A stretch of 64,000 nt of DNA from Haberlea rhodopensis (taxonomy: Eukaryota > Streptophyta > Magnoliopsida > Lamiales > Gesneriaceae): the NCBI GenBank assembly GCA_907163345.1, contig CAJQUN010001326.1, positions 1 to 64,000 of the forward strand. Reading direction: 5' to 3'. The notes below the pieces were generated by a model. It searched no databases. It had not been told where the DNA came from and saw only the letters and a list, made by a program, of their open reading frames with translations. The translations under genes were made by a program, and so were the position numbers. This document shows, piece after piece, positions 12,901 through 23,300 of this stretch. Position 1 is the stretch's first letter. Every line of letters begins with the position of its first letter.

Positions 12901-14770
12901 ATTCAGAATAAACAGCTGAATATACAAACATAAATATGTAATTTACATAGTCCGAAATATCAATTTAATTCATGGTTATCAATTTTGATTATATTATGCT
13001 ACTTTATTTCCAATATGCGTGATGAAAACATGAAATTAGGATAGCAATGTAATTTCACTAATGCAACTAAAATCAATTGTTTTTAGCAGCCAAGATAGTA
13101 TGTATATGCTTTTCAAATAGGCCATGCTCCTGCATAATCCCATTACACGCAGATATCAAGCATGCATGAAAGAGTCCCACTGTTACACATGCATTAGCAT
13201 GAGTGGTGCAACTTGTCATTAATTCATTGCAACTGATAGTAATAGTAGTTACTTTTGAAGCATCCAAAACCATCAACACAATATCAGAAGATTTGGACAC
13301 AGCAATAACCTGGCATAAAAAAAGAAGTTTCTATCAGGGGTTGGATCATCAACTTTTGTTCAGCATCAATGCTGTAGTTATTGGCTTTTAGATTATTTAT
13401 TTGTAAACAAAATTTTTACCTGCCTACCGCGCCCCTTTCCTTCAGATGCACCTTCAATAATTCCAGGAAGATCAAGGAGCTGTATTTTAGTATCATTATA
13501 GTGAATGATCCCAGGTATACAGGTAAGTGTGGTGAACTCATACGATGCTGCTTCTGAATGTGTTCCCGTCAACATTGTCAAAAGTGTCGACTTTCCAACA
13601 CTGAAGTAAAGTCTTGTAAGACACATCTCCAAAAGGAGAATATATAGGTAATAACATAGCTCCAGCTTTCAAAGTTAAGATGTAATTCAAATTGGTATGC
13701 TACATTTCCCATTACTAACATTGATAGTCTTCCAAGAAATTCTATGTACCATATCAAAAGAACAACTCATTCTAAGGATTAAAAATGAAATGGTAGCCAT
13801 TGGACAAAGTTATAACAGTATAGAGAGAGAACCATTATAAAACACTTAACTAGTCATTAATTAAAAAAATTCCCCAGAGAACGAACTATGTGAAGAAAAA
13901 TAGTATCAATTATATTCAGAAGCTGCGCTAACCATGCCTTTTCAGTCACATTTTCCAACACATACATTCCTTAAGTACTGAGAAGGCATACCTGGGAAAA
14001 CCTATAAGTGCAACACGTCCATGCCCAAATTTTGTAACTTCAAAACCCTCCCCGGCTCCACTTGAACCCTGATCCATAATGGAACAGCCATGAGAACATG
14101 GTTTACAAAAATTGATCCAGTCACTCATTGAAAATTTAAGTAGGAATTTTATTGAAAAATAAGAACACTGGTGCACAAATCAAGTAGTCACATACTTTTG
14201 GTGGCTCCAACAATTGTGTCCTCAGCTTCGCTATCTTAGCTTTTAGCTGACCCAGATGATATTCTGAATAGTTAAAGTTACTCATCAGTATAATGATTTG
14301 GTTTTTAAAGAACAAAGTCAACATGCTTCTAATAAGAACAGAATTAATCAACCGTAAAACAAACTAATAAAGAATAGAGACTATTATCCAGATTACAAAT
14401 CAATCTCAGTAAAATCAAAGTAAAAACACTGTAGCAGATTGTAACAAAATGTAAGAGGGGAATATACACAAAGTAAAGAACAATCCAGACATAGAGCCAG
14501 TATAGAATTCGGGTCGTGAGATTGAATCCGTGAAAATCACATTCATTTAAAAGATCATTAACTGATATCATGATTAAAAATCTCCAGTTCAACTCTCATC
14601 CTATGTAAAACGTATACAGAAATACAATATCTAGCATCCAAACCAATAATGATAAAGTAACACACAAAAAACAAAATATATATATATAAAAATATATAAC
14701 CTGTTGCTTTATTTTTCTGCGTCCGAGCCATCTCAGCTTCAATTTCTTTAATCTTTTCAATGATCCCCAT
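9928..14770 (-). CDS. DRG2: Developmentally regulated GTP-binding protein (DRG2-type)
   Basis: DRG proteins are conserved Obg-related GTPases of the cytoplasm that associate with ribosomes through a DFRP partner. Eleven coding exons with GT-AG borders join to 1200 nt (399 aa, the usual plant length): 14701-14770, 14196-14263, 13992-14068, 13420-13600, 13253-13309, 12162-12236, 11943-12062, 11219-11389, 10939-11052, 10582-10752, 9928-10023. The N-terminus [20 protein letters not shown] is the DRG helix. The P-loop GFPSVGKST is split between exons 3 and 4 (residues about 69-77). DLPGI is near 117, NKID near 246, and a TGS domain fills about 290-366. The short last exon encodes the plant-type tail RGRFKSHS...REKKAPLKT. 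Choice of DRG2 over DRG1 rests on ISFNST, ILHEYKI and PNSVVIS; Arabidopsis numbering differs (its DRG1 and DRG2 are both of this type). No lesions seen. Confidence 0.96.
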
Positions 14771-14780
14771 TCTGCCTCAC

Positions 14781-14939
14781 CTGTAAGCATCCAAAAAAAA
14801 CTTATTATCATCCATCAACTAATTATGCTTCAAAAAACAATAATAATACTCTCGATATTCTAGCACATGGTTTCAGCCGAACATATATAATCGACGTAAA
14901 AACGAATTCACAAAACATAAATATGTAGAGAGATTTTAC
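14781..14939 (-). other. Probable 5' UTR intron of the DRG gene
   Basis: On the minus strand a donor (CCA/GTAAAA at 14938-14939) and an acceptor (TTACAG, ending at 14781) bracket 159 bp, just 10 bases before the start codon. This places the transcription start upstream of 14940. It is inferred from splice signals only. Confidence 0.55.
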
Positions 14940-15022
14940 TGGATGAAGTATGGAGATGCAGCATATGATTTTTGATTGAAAGGAGAGTGATGATTATTTA
15001 TTCAGAAAGCGTGATTGTTGAG

Positions 15023-15036
15023 CTAGGGTTAGGGTT
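15023..15036 (-). promoter_or_regulatory. Telo-box-like motif upstream of DRG
   Basis: The plus strand reads ctagggttagggtt; on the gene strand this is AACCCTAACCCTAG. Such short telomere-like motifs are common near the start sites of plant ribosomal-protein and translation genes. That fits a ribosome-associated GTPase, whose ATG lies about 255 bp downstream. Confidence 0.5.
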
Positions 15037-15164
15037 GCTATTCTGCTGTGCACGCTTTTGCATTAGACCAGAGCCAGAGAGGGTGAGCGTCCGACTGTTT
15101 GTAGTTGGGTCGGCCCAACTTTACTCAACCCGTTTGAAAACAATGTGCTATATGAAGCTTAGGG

Positions 15165-15965
15165 CGCGGGTCAGGTTTTATCAGGTTCGTGTAGTTGTAG
15201 TTGGGTACCCCATATATTGGGTATGAAAAAAATACCCGATAATAACCAGATGTAGTCGGGTATCCGATACTCAGGTACCCAACTAATATCAGGTACCTGA
15301 GTTGGGTACACGATATATCACTTATTATAAAACAAAATTTTAATGGAACAAAGATAAAAGTAAGAATATTTAAGAATGAAATAAATGCTTCCAAGTCTGA
15401 AACAAACAAAAAAACAAAAATCATAAATATATCTAATTCAAATACCAAAATGATTCAAATATAAGGATGGAAAAAAAATTTAATATCCAAAATCATAGTA
15501 ATAACATCAATTGTCAATGATTCTCGAATCGATTCCCGACTTTGATATCTATACAAAATACGTGAAATAATGATAAGATATAAGTTGATTCTAATAAAAA
15601 TAAAAAATTTAAGAAAAGAAATAAATGTAAAGTTCAAAAAAATTTGATACATTTCTCAAGTGTAATTGGTGGCTGAAACATGTAGGGATGTACGACTGAA
15701 TGAAATTTGGAGATGGATGGTTGATGCCAATTGTATTATTAAGAATCTAAGATAGGGTTACTTAGTAGATTTAGGGTTAACTAATATATGTCAGGATCGG
15801 GTACCCGATCGAGTTTCGGGTAGTAAAATTCTACCCAAATCCGACCCGACAACAATAGAATTTGGTATCGGGTACTACCGAACCCGATATTTTATAAATA
15901 TTACCCGACCCGATCGAGACGAATCGGATATCGGGTACCGTACCCAAATTTCCACCCCTAAATTG
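15165..15965. repeat. Non-autonomous hAT-like relic rich in GGGTACCCG
   Basis: Two clusters of self-complementary gggtac/gtaccc and cgggta words (about 15170-15320 and 15790-15950) face each other across AT-rich DNA. The right edge reads ttccacccctaaattg, which looks like a hAT-type MITE end (CCACCCCTA). No matching left end was found, so the copy is probably truncated. Confidence 0.35.
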
Positions 15966-16083
15966 AAGCTTGGTAAATTAAAAAGGTATTTTGTTTTCTC
16001 TATTCATTATTACATAATACTATATATACACACTATGATAAAGCACCAGGATTTAAGTAATTACTTTTCGAATATTGCGTAAT

Positions 16084-16092
16084 TTTAAAATA
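16084..16092. repeat. 9-bp target site duplication, left copy
   Basis: TTTAAAATA directly precedes the MULE and is repeated exactly at 25818-25826, straight after its other end. Nine base pairs is the Mutator signature. Confidence 0.85.
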
Positions 16093-16461
16093 GAGGAAAT
16101 TACGTATAGGTACCACTTTTCAAAATATGTTCAACTAAATCTATCAAAATATTTACTTTTCAACTAAATATACCTTTTAAAAAATTTATTTCACATAAGT
16201 CCAATTTATTAAACCCTAATCTAACTGGTCAATGTTTATTACTAAATTACCCCTATTGCAAGAAATAAAAACCATCATAAAAAATTTAATATTTCTCACA
16301 TAACGATTATCGTTGTCCCAAAAAATTTTCATCTAATTCATTGAGCAGCTGATTTCGATCGTGTTTTAATTAGCTTTCTGATTTTAGATTGTTCGATCTG
16401 TTAAATATTCAATTAACTGTTAATTGATCAAATTTTCCTGAGATTTTTATCGTTAATTCTG

Positions 16462-19183
16462 ATGGGTAATGAAATCACGATTCTTTTGAAATTTAGAGAG
16501 GAAACACTGGTTTTGAATGTTAATCCCGGTTTCGAATTCAGTGATTTAATAGGCTGTGCATCTGCTAAGTGGTGTGATATGAATGCCGATGAATTTTGTT
16601 TCAAATACTCAATCGATGGCCACCCTAATTGTTGTTTGAGTAATGCGATTGATATGAGAAATATGTTTTTGTTGTGTAAGATGATCAATCTTTGTTTGTT
16701 GACAGTGCATGTTGTTGATTGTAATGCTTCATTGTTGAGGTCTGTTGATGAATGTGGTGGTAGTTTACCGATTGTGTCTAGAGGTGCATGTGACATACAT
16801 GCACCGGTAGACACAATTGCATGTGGTATAAACTTTTTGACAGAGTCAAGCGGTATACGCAATATACATGCACCTATAGAGTCTATTTCTGCCCGTGATT
16901 TACACGCATCAATAGAATCGGGTGGTGCACATATATCGACAAAACAAATTTGCAGTTCACCATCAGGTCTAGGACTTGATTCAGAATATCGAAGTTGCAA
17001 TATTAAAGGCAATGAGAAGTTGTTGTTATGTTCTGGATGGTCATCAATTATTAGTAGGGTGGGTCAAGTATTTAGAGGTGGTGTTGAAGAGTTTCGAAGT
17101 GAGTTGAGTAAATATTCCATGGAGGTTGGTTTTGATTACAACTATGTGAAAAATAATAAAGATAGAGTAGTTGCTGAATGTTCTAGGAAGCATGTTGATG
17201 GGTGTGGCTGGTTTGTGAGTGCCAACATTTCACGTGTAAATGGTTCTTTCTACATAAAAAAATTGAACAACATTCACATGTGTGGTCTACGAGTCATGAA
17301 AGACAAATCAAAAAGGATTGTTTCACATTTAATATCAGAAATTATTTGCGAACGAGTCAGTTCCAATCCAAACTTTTCTGCTAGGTCTGTAATGGAGTTA
17401 ATGAAAAAAGATTATGGGTTGGATATAACATACATTAAGGCATGGAGAAGTGTGGAGAAGGCTAGGTCTACTGCTTTTGGAAATTATGATGAGTCTTTCA
17501 AGAAGTTGAAGTGGTACATCGATGCGGTGAAGACGACTAATGTTGGGAGTTTTGTAGAGCTTGAAGTTGACGACTGTAACCGATTCATCCGTTTGTTTGT
17601 GTCGTTTCGTGCTTGTATGGATGGTTTTAAATTTTGTCGCCCTATATTATTTCTTGATGGAACTTTTTTGAAATCCCGTTTTAAGGGCATACTTCTGTCA
17701 GCTACTGCAAAGGGTGGGAATCAAGGTAAGATGCAACAAGATTATAATATAAATGAGATTTTACATGCATCGAAGTCTGTCGGTGCATGTATATTACATG
17801 CACCGATAGACTTGTGCGTAAAAAAATGCTACATGATATATAAATTAATCGGATCGAATGCGGTGCATGTATTATACATGCACCACTAGTCTACTGGTGC
17901 ATGTATATTACATGCACCGAGAGAACTTGGCGTCTCTATCATTTAGTACTACATATGCATGTAATTGAGAATCGGTGCATGTATATTACATGCACCAAAA
18001 ATTTATCGGTGCATGTATATTACATGCACCGATAGAACTGGGCGTCTCTAAATGTACCACTAAAGGTTATATAAGTGCATCATATAATATAAATTGTATT
18101 TTTTGCTTTATATGTTTTGATTATTTTATTGTAGGATTGTTCCCCCTGGCTTTTGCTGTTGTGGACTCAGAGAACTTTGATAATTGGTGTTGGTTTCTAT
18201 CTTGCTTGAGCAAGATTGTAGATAATGGTGGAGATATTGTTTATATATCTGATCGGAATGTTGGTTTGATGGAGGCTTTACCGGTTGTGTTTGGACCTTA
18301 TCCAAAACATTTTTTTTGTCTTTATCATTTGAAATGCAACCTCCGGGACAGATATGTTGGCAAACATTTTTCGAACCAGTTTCGGGAAAGGATGTGTTAC
18401 TTGTTGGATGAGTGTGCATATTCGCCGACGGTGGCTATTTTCACAGAGAAGCTTGCTATTTTGAAACGAGAAGGTGGTTCAATTGTAGAAGGGTTTTTAC
18501 AGGGTCTATCTTTGGAGAAATGGACAAATGCTTACTCATGCGGCATGCGATATGGAGAGATGTATTCAAATGCAGCAGAGTCTTTCAATTCGTGGATATT
18601 AGAGGCAAGGGGTCTGCCTATTACTCATATGGTGGATTGTATCCGGGTTAAGCTGATGAGCTGGTTTTATGATAGGAGATCAATGGCTGCACGATGGAGT
18701 GGGGTTCTGTGCGCGAAGATGGAAAAGAAATGGTCTTTTTACGAAAATCAAGGTCGTGCATGGAATGTGAAGATGTCTAATGAATGTTGTTTCGAGGTGT
18801 TTTCATATCCTTCAGTTACTGTGCGCCTTGATATTCGTACGTGTAATTGCTATCAGTGGCAGCTTGATGGATTCCCATGTCCTTATGTGATTGCTGTATT
18901 TAGAAGGAACAAGATGGCCATAGATGAATTTGATGTATATTTCTGTGTTCGTACTTATAAGAGTTGCTATGAAGGAGTTATAATTCCGATTCCAGGACGT
19001 TCAAGTGATGATTTTGCTCAGATTGTCACGGATATGAATATTTTACCACCACAAACAAAAAGGCAACCTGGTCGTCCAAAGAAGAGGAGAATTAGATCCA
19101 AATGTGAAAACATTCGACAGTTGCGTTGTAGTCGGTGTAAAAAATACGGACATAATAGGAAGACTTGTAAGGAACCTATTTGA
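16462..19183 (+). CDS. MURA-type Mutator transposase (MULE domain, SWIM, zinc knuckle)
   Basis: Two exons, 16462-17725 and 18135-19183, join GGGAATCAAG to GATTGTTCCC and give 770 aa with no stop. The N-terminal 100 residues resemble the PB1-like leader of many plant MULE transposases. Residues about 108-156 are an odd linker carrying the peptide HAP[IV][DE] encoded by palindromes. The MuDR DNA-binding domain follows (FRGGVEEFRSEL near 205 to CGWFVS near 250). The DDE catalytic core shows D in FLDGTFLK (about 398), D in YISDRNVG (about 460) and E in NAAESFNSW (about 568). A SWIM-type motif CNC...CPY at about 657-675 has Tyr where His is expected. An AT-hook-like PGRPKKRR and a CX2CX4HX4C knuckle (CSRCKKYGHNRKTC) end the protein. 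It should bind the element ends and cut in the nucleus. It looks expressible, but the SWIM change could impair it. Confidence 0.93.
16783..16940. repeat. Palindromes inside transposase exon 1
   Basis: A perfect copy lies at 16783-16805: GGTGCATGT, spacer gacat, ACATGCACC. Decayed copies lie at about 16853-16885 (tatacatgcacctatag) and 16893-16925 (gatttacacgcatcaatag). All keep the reading frame open and encode IHAPVD, IHAPIES and LHASIES. Confidence 0.85.
17726..18134 (+). repeat. Transposase intron packed with five palindromes
   Basis: The 409-bp intron (GTAAGA donor, TATTGTAG acceptor) contains five full palindromes with 9-bp core arms at 17782-17804, 17862-17884, 17896-17918, 17974-17996 and 18008-18030. 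In the first, the arms extend to 16 bp with one mismatch (GTCTGTCGGTGCATGT against ACATGCACCGATAGAC). The spacers are five bases, nearly always atatt. Confidence 0.95.
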
Positions 19184-19284
19184 TGTTTTTTGTAAGTTTA
19201 TGTTGAACAAAATTTAATTGTAGAAATTATTTGTTTGATTTGTTATTGGTTATTTAACATAATGATACAAATACATACAATTTA

Positions 19285-20070
19285 TTTCTATAGTTGCATG
19301 TAATTTACGTGCACCTATAGATTTAAGTTTCACATATAGGTGCATGTCATATACATGCACCAAAAGATTCAAGTTGAACATGGATAAATGAAAATGTGTA
19401 TTCTATCGGTGCATGTGATATACATGCACCGATAGAAACAAAATGTTAATGCATGTTAGTGTACATGCACCTGTAGACAGATTATTCAAGCATTCCATGT
19501 TATATAACTGCAATTAAATGGCTATCGGTGCATGTGATTTCACATGCACCTATTGAAAATGTTGGATAAATGCAATTAATGAATTATCGATGCATGTATA
19601 TAACATGCACCTATAGAAACAAAATTTTACTTAATGTTTGTGTATTTACATGCATCGTAAAATCATAGTAAAATATATATTCAAGCTCGCATGTATGATA
19701 AATGCAACTGATGGTCTGCCGATGCATGTGATTTACATGCACCGATACAAAAAAAATTGAAGAGGTCGTGTTATTTACATGCACCGGTTGATTCAAGTAG
19801 TTCATGTTGGATAAATGCAACTTTGTTTTATTTTAGTGTATTTACATGAATCGTTAATACATATCAAGTAAAATCATCATTCAAGCATTGCATGTTATAT
19901 AATTGCAAATAAATGTATATCGGTGCATGTGATATAACATGCACGGATAGAAAAAAATGTGAATACATGTTATTTACATGCACCAATTGAAACCAAATTT
20001 GAATTAACACAAGTAAACAAATACATGCACCGCTTCTGTCTATAGGTGCATGTGTTTCACATGAACATTT
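19285..20070. repeat. Palindrome array between the convergent MULE genes
   Basis: About eight palindromes lie between the stop codons of the transposase (19183) and the protease (20356). Full copies are at 19339-19361, 19408-19430 (perfect 16-bp arms, 19401-19437) and 19527-19550. Others near 19290, 19450, 19590, 19720 and 19922 carry one or two changes. Half-sites (atttacatgcatcg) lie between them. The copies are embedded in a longer common module containing ggataaatgcaact and tattcaagcattgcatg. Confidence 0.9.
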
Positions 20071-20355
20071 AGTCTCATTCGGTGAATGCGAAGGGACACA
20101 CACAATAAAAATTAAACAAAGAGCACTTGTAGGATTCAATTTTTGTCCAGTTTATCATTAACCAACTAAAACACCAATATGAGTCTGTACAGTTATTCAA
20201 TAACAAAAGTTTGTTTCTTTACAAAATTATACATTTACAATACAAAATATATATACAACAAAGTATTAATCGTTGTCTTATACATTTTGGAGGATGATTT
20301 TCACCATTTTTGCTATATAAATACTATTTATATCTACATTTGAATGCTTTGGCAC

Positions 20356-23300
20356 TTATTGTCCTCTCATAATTCTTTCCATGTTCATGCAAACAAACAC
20401 GGCACAGTCTGCCGAGCCAGCCTTTTGTTGCATTGCTTCTTTGAATGTTATGATTTCGTATGTATCTTCACTTGGACTGTAGGTGATGCCTGCTGAAATG
20501 GGAGACTCCTGAATGATTTTCTTCATCTTCTCTTCAACGTAGACTTTCTATAGTTTGGAAGAAGTATTGTTATCAACTGGTAATTTTATAAAAAAGTATT
20601 GAATTTAAAAAAAGAAGTGTATTTAAAGTAAACCTTACCAGTAATTTGGCATTTTCAAAGTAATAATCTGTCTCCCCCTCCATTCGTGGCCTTAATGAAT
20701 TGTAATGAGTCCAAACTGACTCTTGAATATCAAAGACAAGTAGTGTCCAGTGGTATCCTGGTGTTTTTAAGTGGTCTTCTTTGCATGGTGTGTTTATTGG
20801 AAAAACCAAAAACCTATATGACATTGCCTCTGGTAGGAATTTATCAATGTTGTTTTCTGATGAGTCTTTGTAGTAGCTTCCTAGTGAGATCAGTGCTGCG
20901 TATTGCTGCGAATTTGTATGAAATAATTGCATGATATACGAATATCCAAAGTTGAATGGTATGAGTGCACTTTGTTTAATGAGAAAAAAAATATTTAATA
21001 GTTGAATTTTATTACCCAACACATGCTGTTGAACACATAGGCTATCTTCTTTTTTCCGTTATTGGCAATGTGGTTATTTACAATAATCGCCCAACGATCA
21101 ATCATCTGTAAGTAATGATCAATCAGTTTCACAGATATATATAGTAGTTCATGTGCGAGACATACACCTAATATTATGTCGGTGCATGTTTACATGTTTG
21201 ATAAATGCAAATAATGGTCTACCGGGATTTGCTACAAGTTATTTACATGCACCGGTTGATTCAATCATCTGTAAGTAATGTTCAATCAGTTTCACAGATA
21301 TATATAGTAGTTCATGTGCGAGACATACACCTAATGTTATGTCGGTACATGTTTACATGTTTGATAAATGCAACTAATGGTCTATCGGTGCATGTGATTT
21401 AACATGCACGCATAGAAACTAAATTTTAATTAATGCTTGTTTATTTACATGCATCGTTAGTACTTATCAAGTAAAATCATCATAAAAGTTTTATTCAAGC
21501 ATTGCATGTTATATAAATGCAACTAAAGGTCTATCGGTGCATGTGATTTCACATGCACCGATAGAAAAAAAGTGAATATTTGCATGTTATTTACATGCAC
21601 CGATTAACCAAATGTGAATTAATGTTTTTTTATCAAGCAAAACCATTAGAAAAGTATAATGCAGTTGACTTACATCGTTGGCAAGAGGTACATCGTGAAG
21701 GATTTCAGCAATATCCGATACAAATAACTTTCTGTTGGTGAATTTGTCTTTCCAGATAAGTCCCCTGCACACAGTTGAAGAGTCAGTGTCAAGGAAGTGT
21801 TGTTTAATTAAATTAGACGTACCATTTTCCATGGTTCTTGTTTATATTCATTATGTAAGACTTTTCATCCGCTGTTAAGAGCTTCATGGCAGGCATTGTG
21901 GTTTTGAACTTGAGCGGTCCATTATCTTTTTTCGCCTTCCCTTTTTTGTTTATTGTCGCTGATGAAATCATCATCTCTCAGCTCTAGATCTATGGGATCA
22001 TTAGTTGTACCTTTGTCTTTCAGGCTTTGTATTGATTCCATTTCTGCAAACTTTTTATTTCCCTCTTCGTCGTTTTTCTTGGTCCTCTTTGCCTTCCTCT
22101 TATCAGGGTATGTGTGGTCCAACTCCATTTTTTGCTGCCTGTCCACCCTTTTTTTGATCCTCTTGACAAGGGATGTTTGTTCTTGCTTTTCTTTAAGGAT
22201 CTGTTCTTGTTCTTCATTAATGATGAAGGAGGCAGCTTTGACATTGAGAAGCTCATTTTTCAGTGAATTATTCTCATCATTTACCCTTTCAAGGTCCGCA
22301 TAGAGCTGTGTTATGATAGTTTCGAGCTCATCTTTCTTTTTTTTTCATCTCTTCGTAATTGTCTTTAATTTCTTTGATTTGCTCGTCTCTCATAAAAAGA
22401 TTTGTTTTTGTTTCTTCCAGCTGGACTGTTAGTTCCGCATATTCAAAAAATTGCGGTGTTGGAATTGTTTCTTGCTCATAATCAAAGGAATCAACAATGT
22501 TTGTTATTTCATTATCCTTTGTCATGAGCGTCGCCTTCAATTCTTCAATCTCTGTTACAAGTAATGCAGCTTGAAGAATATCTTGTGCTTGTGTGTCATC
22601 AAGTTCATTCATTTCTTCAGACAGATTGGCGACATTTTCTTCGTTCTGGGCTGGTTCCTCATCAATAGCTACATCCACCATGTTGCCCTCCATTTCAATG
22701 TATTCATCATTGTATATATTTTCCTCTGTACTTTGTTGCTTCAGTTCCATGAGGACTCCGGCAATGGTGGAGTCCGCTGTTCTCAAATATTCAGTTGTTT
22801 TAATGTTTGAATTCAAATTGGGAAGTTGATATGTCATTGGAGCTTCTGTAGCACAAGCAATGGCTTTATTCAGCATTTCATCTTCTTCAACAGAAATTTG
22901 CAGAGGTTTTTTTACTATCTGCAATTGAATTGTTGGAAGTCTAGTTAAATTGCATGCACCAGCATAGTTTCATTGCATGCACCAGTGTAGTTAAATTGCA
23001 TGAACCTAATGAACTATCGGTGCATGTATATCACATGCCTCGATATAAACAAAATGATAATTAATGTTTGTGTATTTACATGCATCGTTAGTACATATCA
23101 AGTAATATAATTATAAAATATATATTCAAGCCTCACATGTTGGATAAAGGCAACTAATGGTCTACCGGTGCATGTGAAATCACATGCACCGATACAAAAA
23201 AATGTGAATTGGTGCATGTGTATTTACATGCACCGATTGATTCAAGTTGTTCATGTTTGATAAATGCAACTTTGTTTTATGCTTGTGTATTTACATGCAT

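Noticed and set aside
17726..17889. Transposase ending at 17889 (475 aa) and a separate protein starting at 17975
   Set aside because: A clean GT-AG intron (17726-18134) joins the two halves in frame through the conserved GNQGLFPLAFA region, so this is one gene.
17782..18030. Regular palindromes with spacers look at first like a CRISPR array
   Set aside because: The repeats are eukaryotic-intron embedded, spacing is irregular, there are no unique 30-bp spacers or cas genes, and the DNA is plant nuclear.
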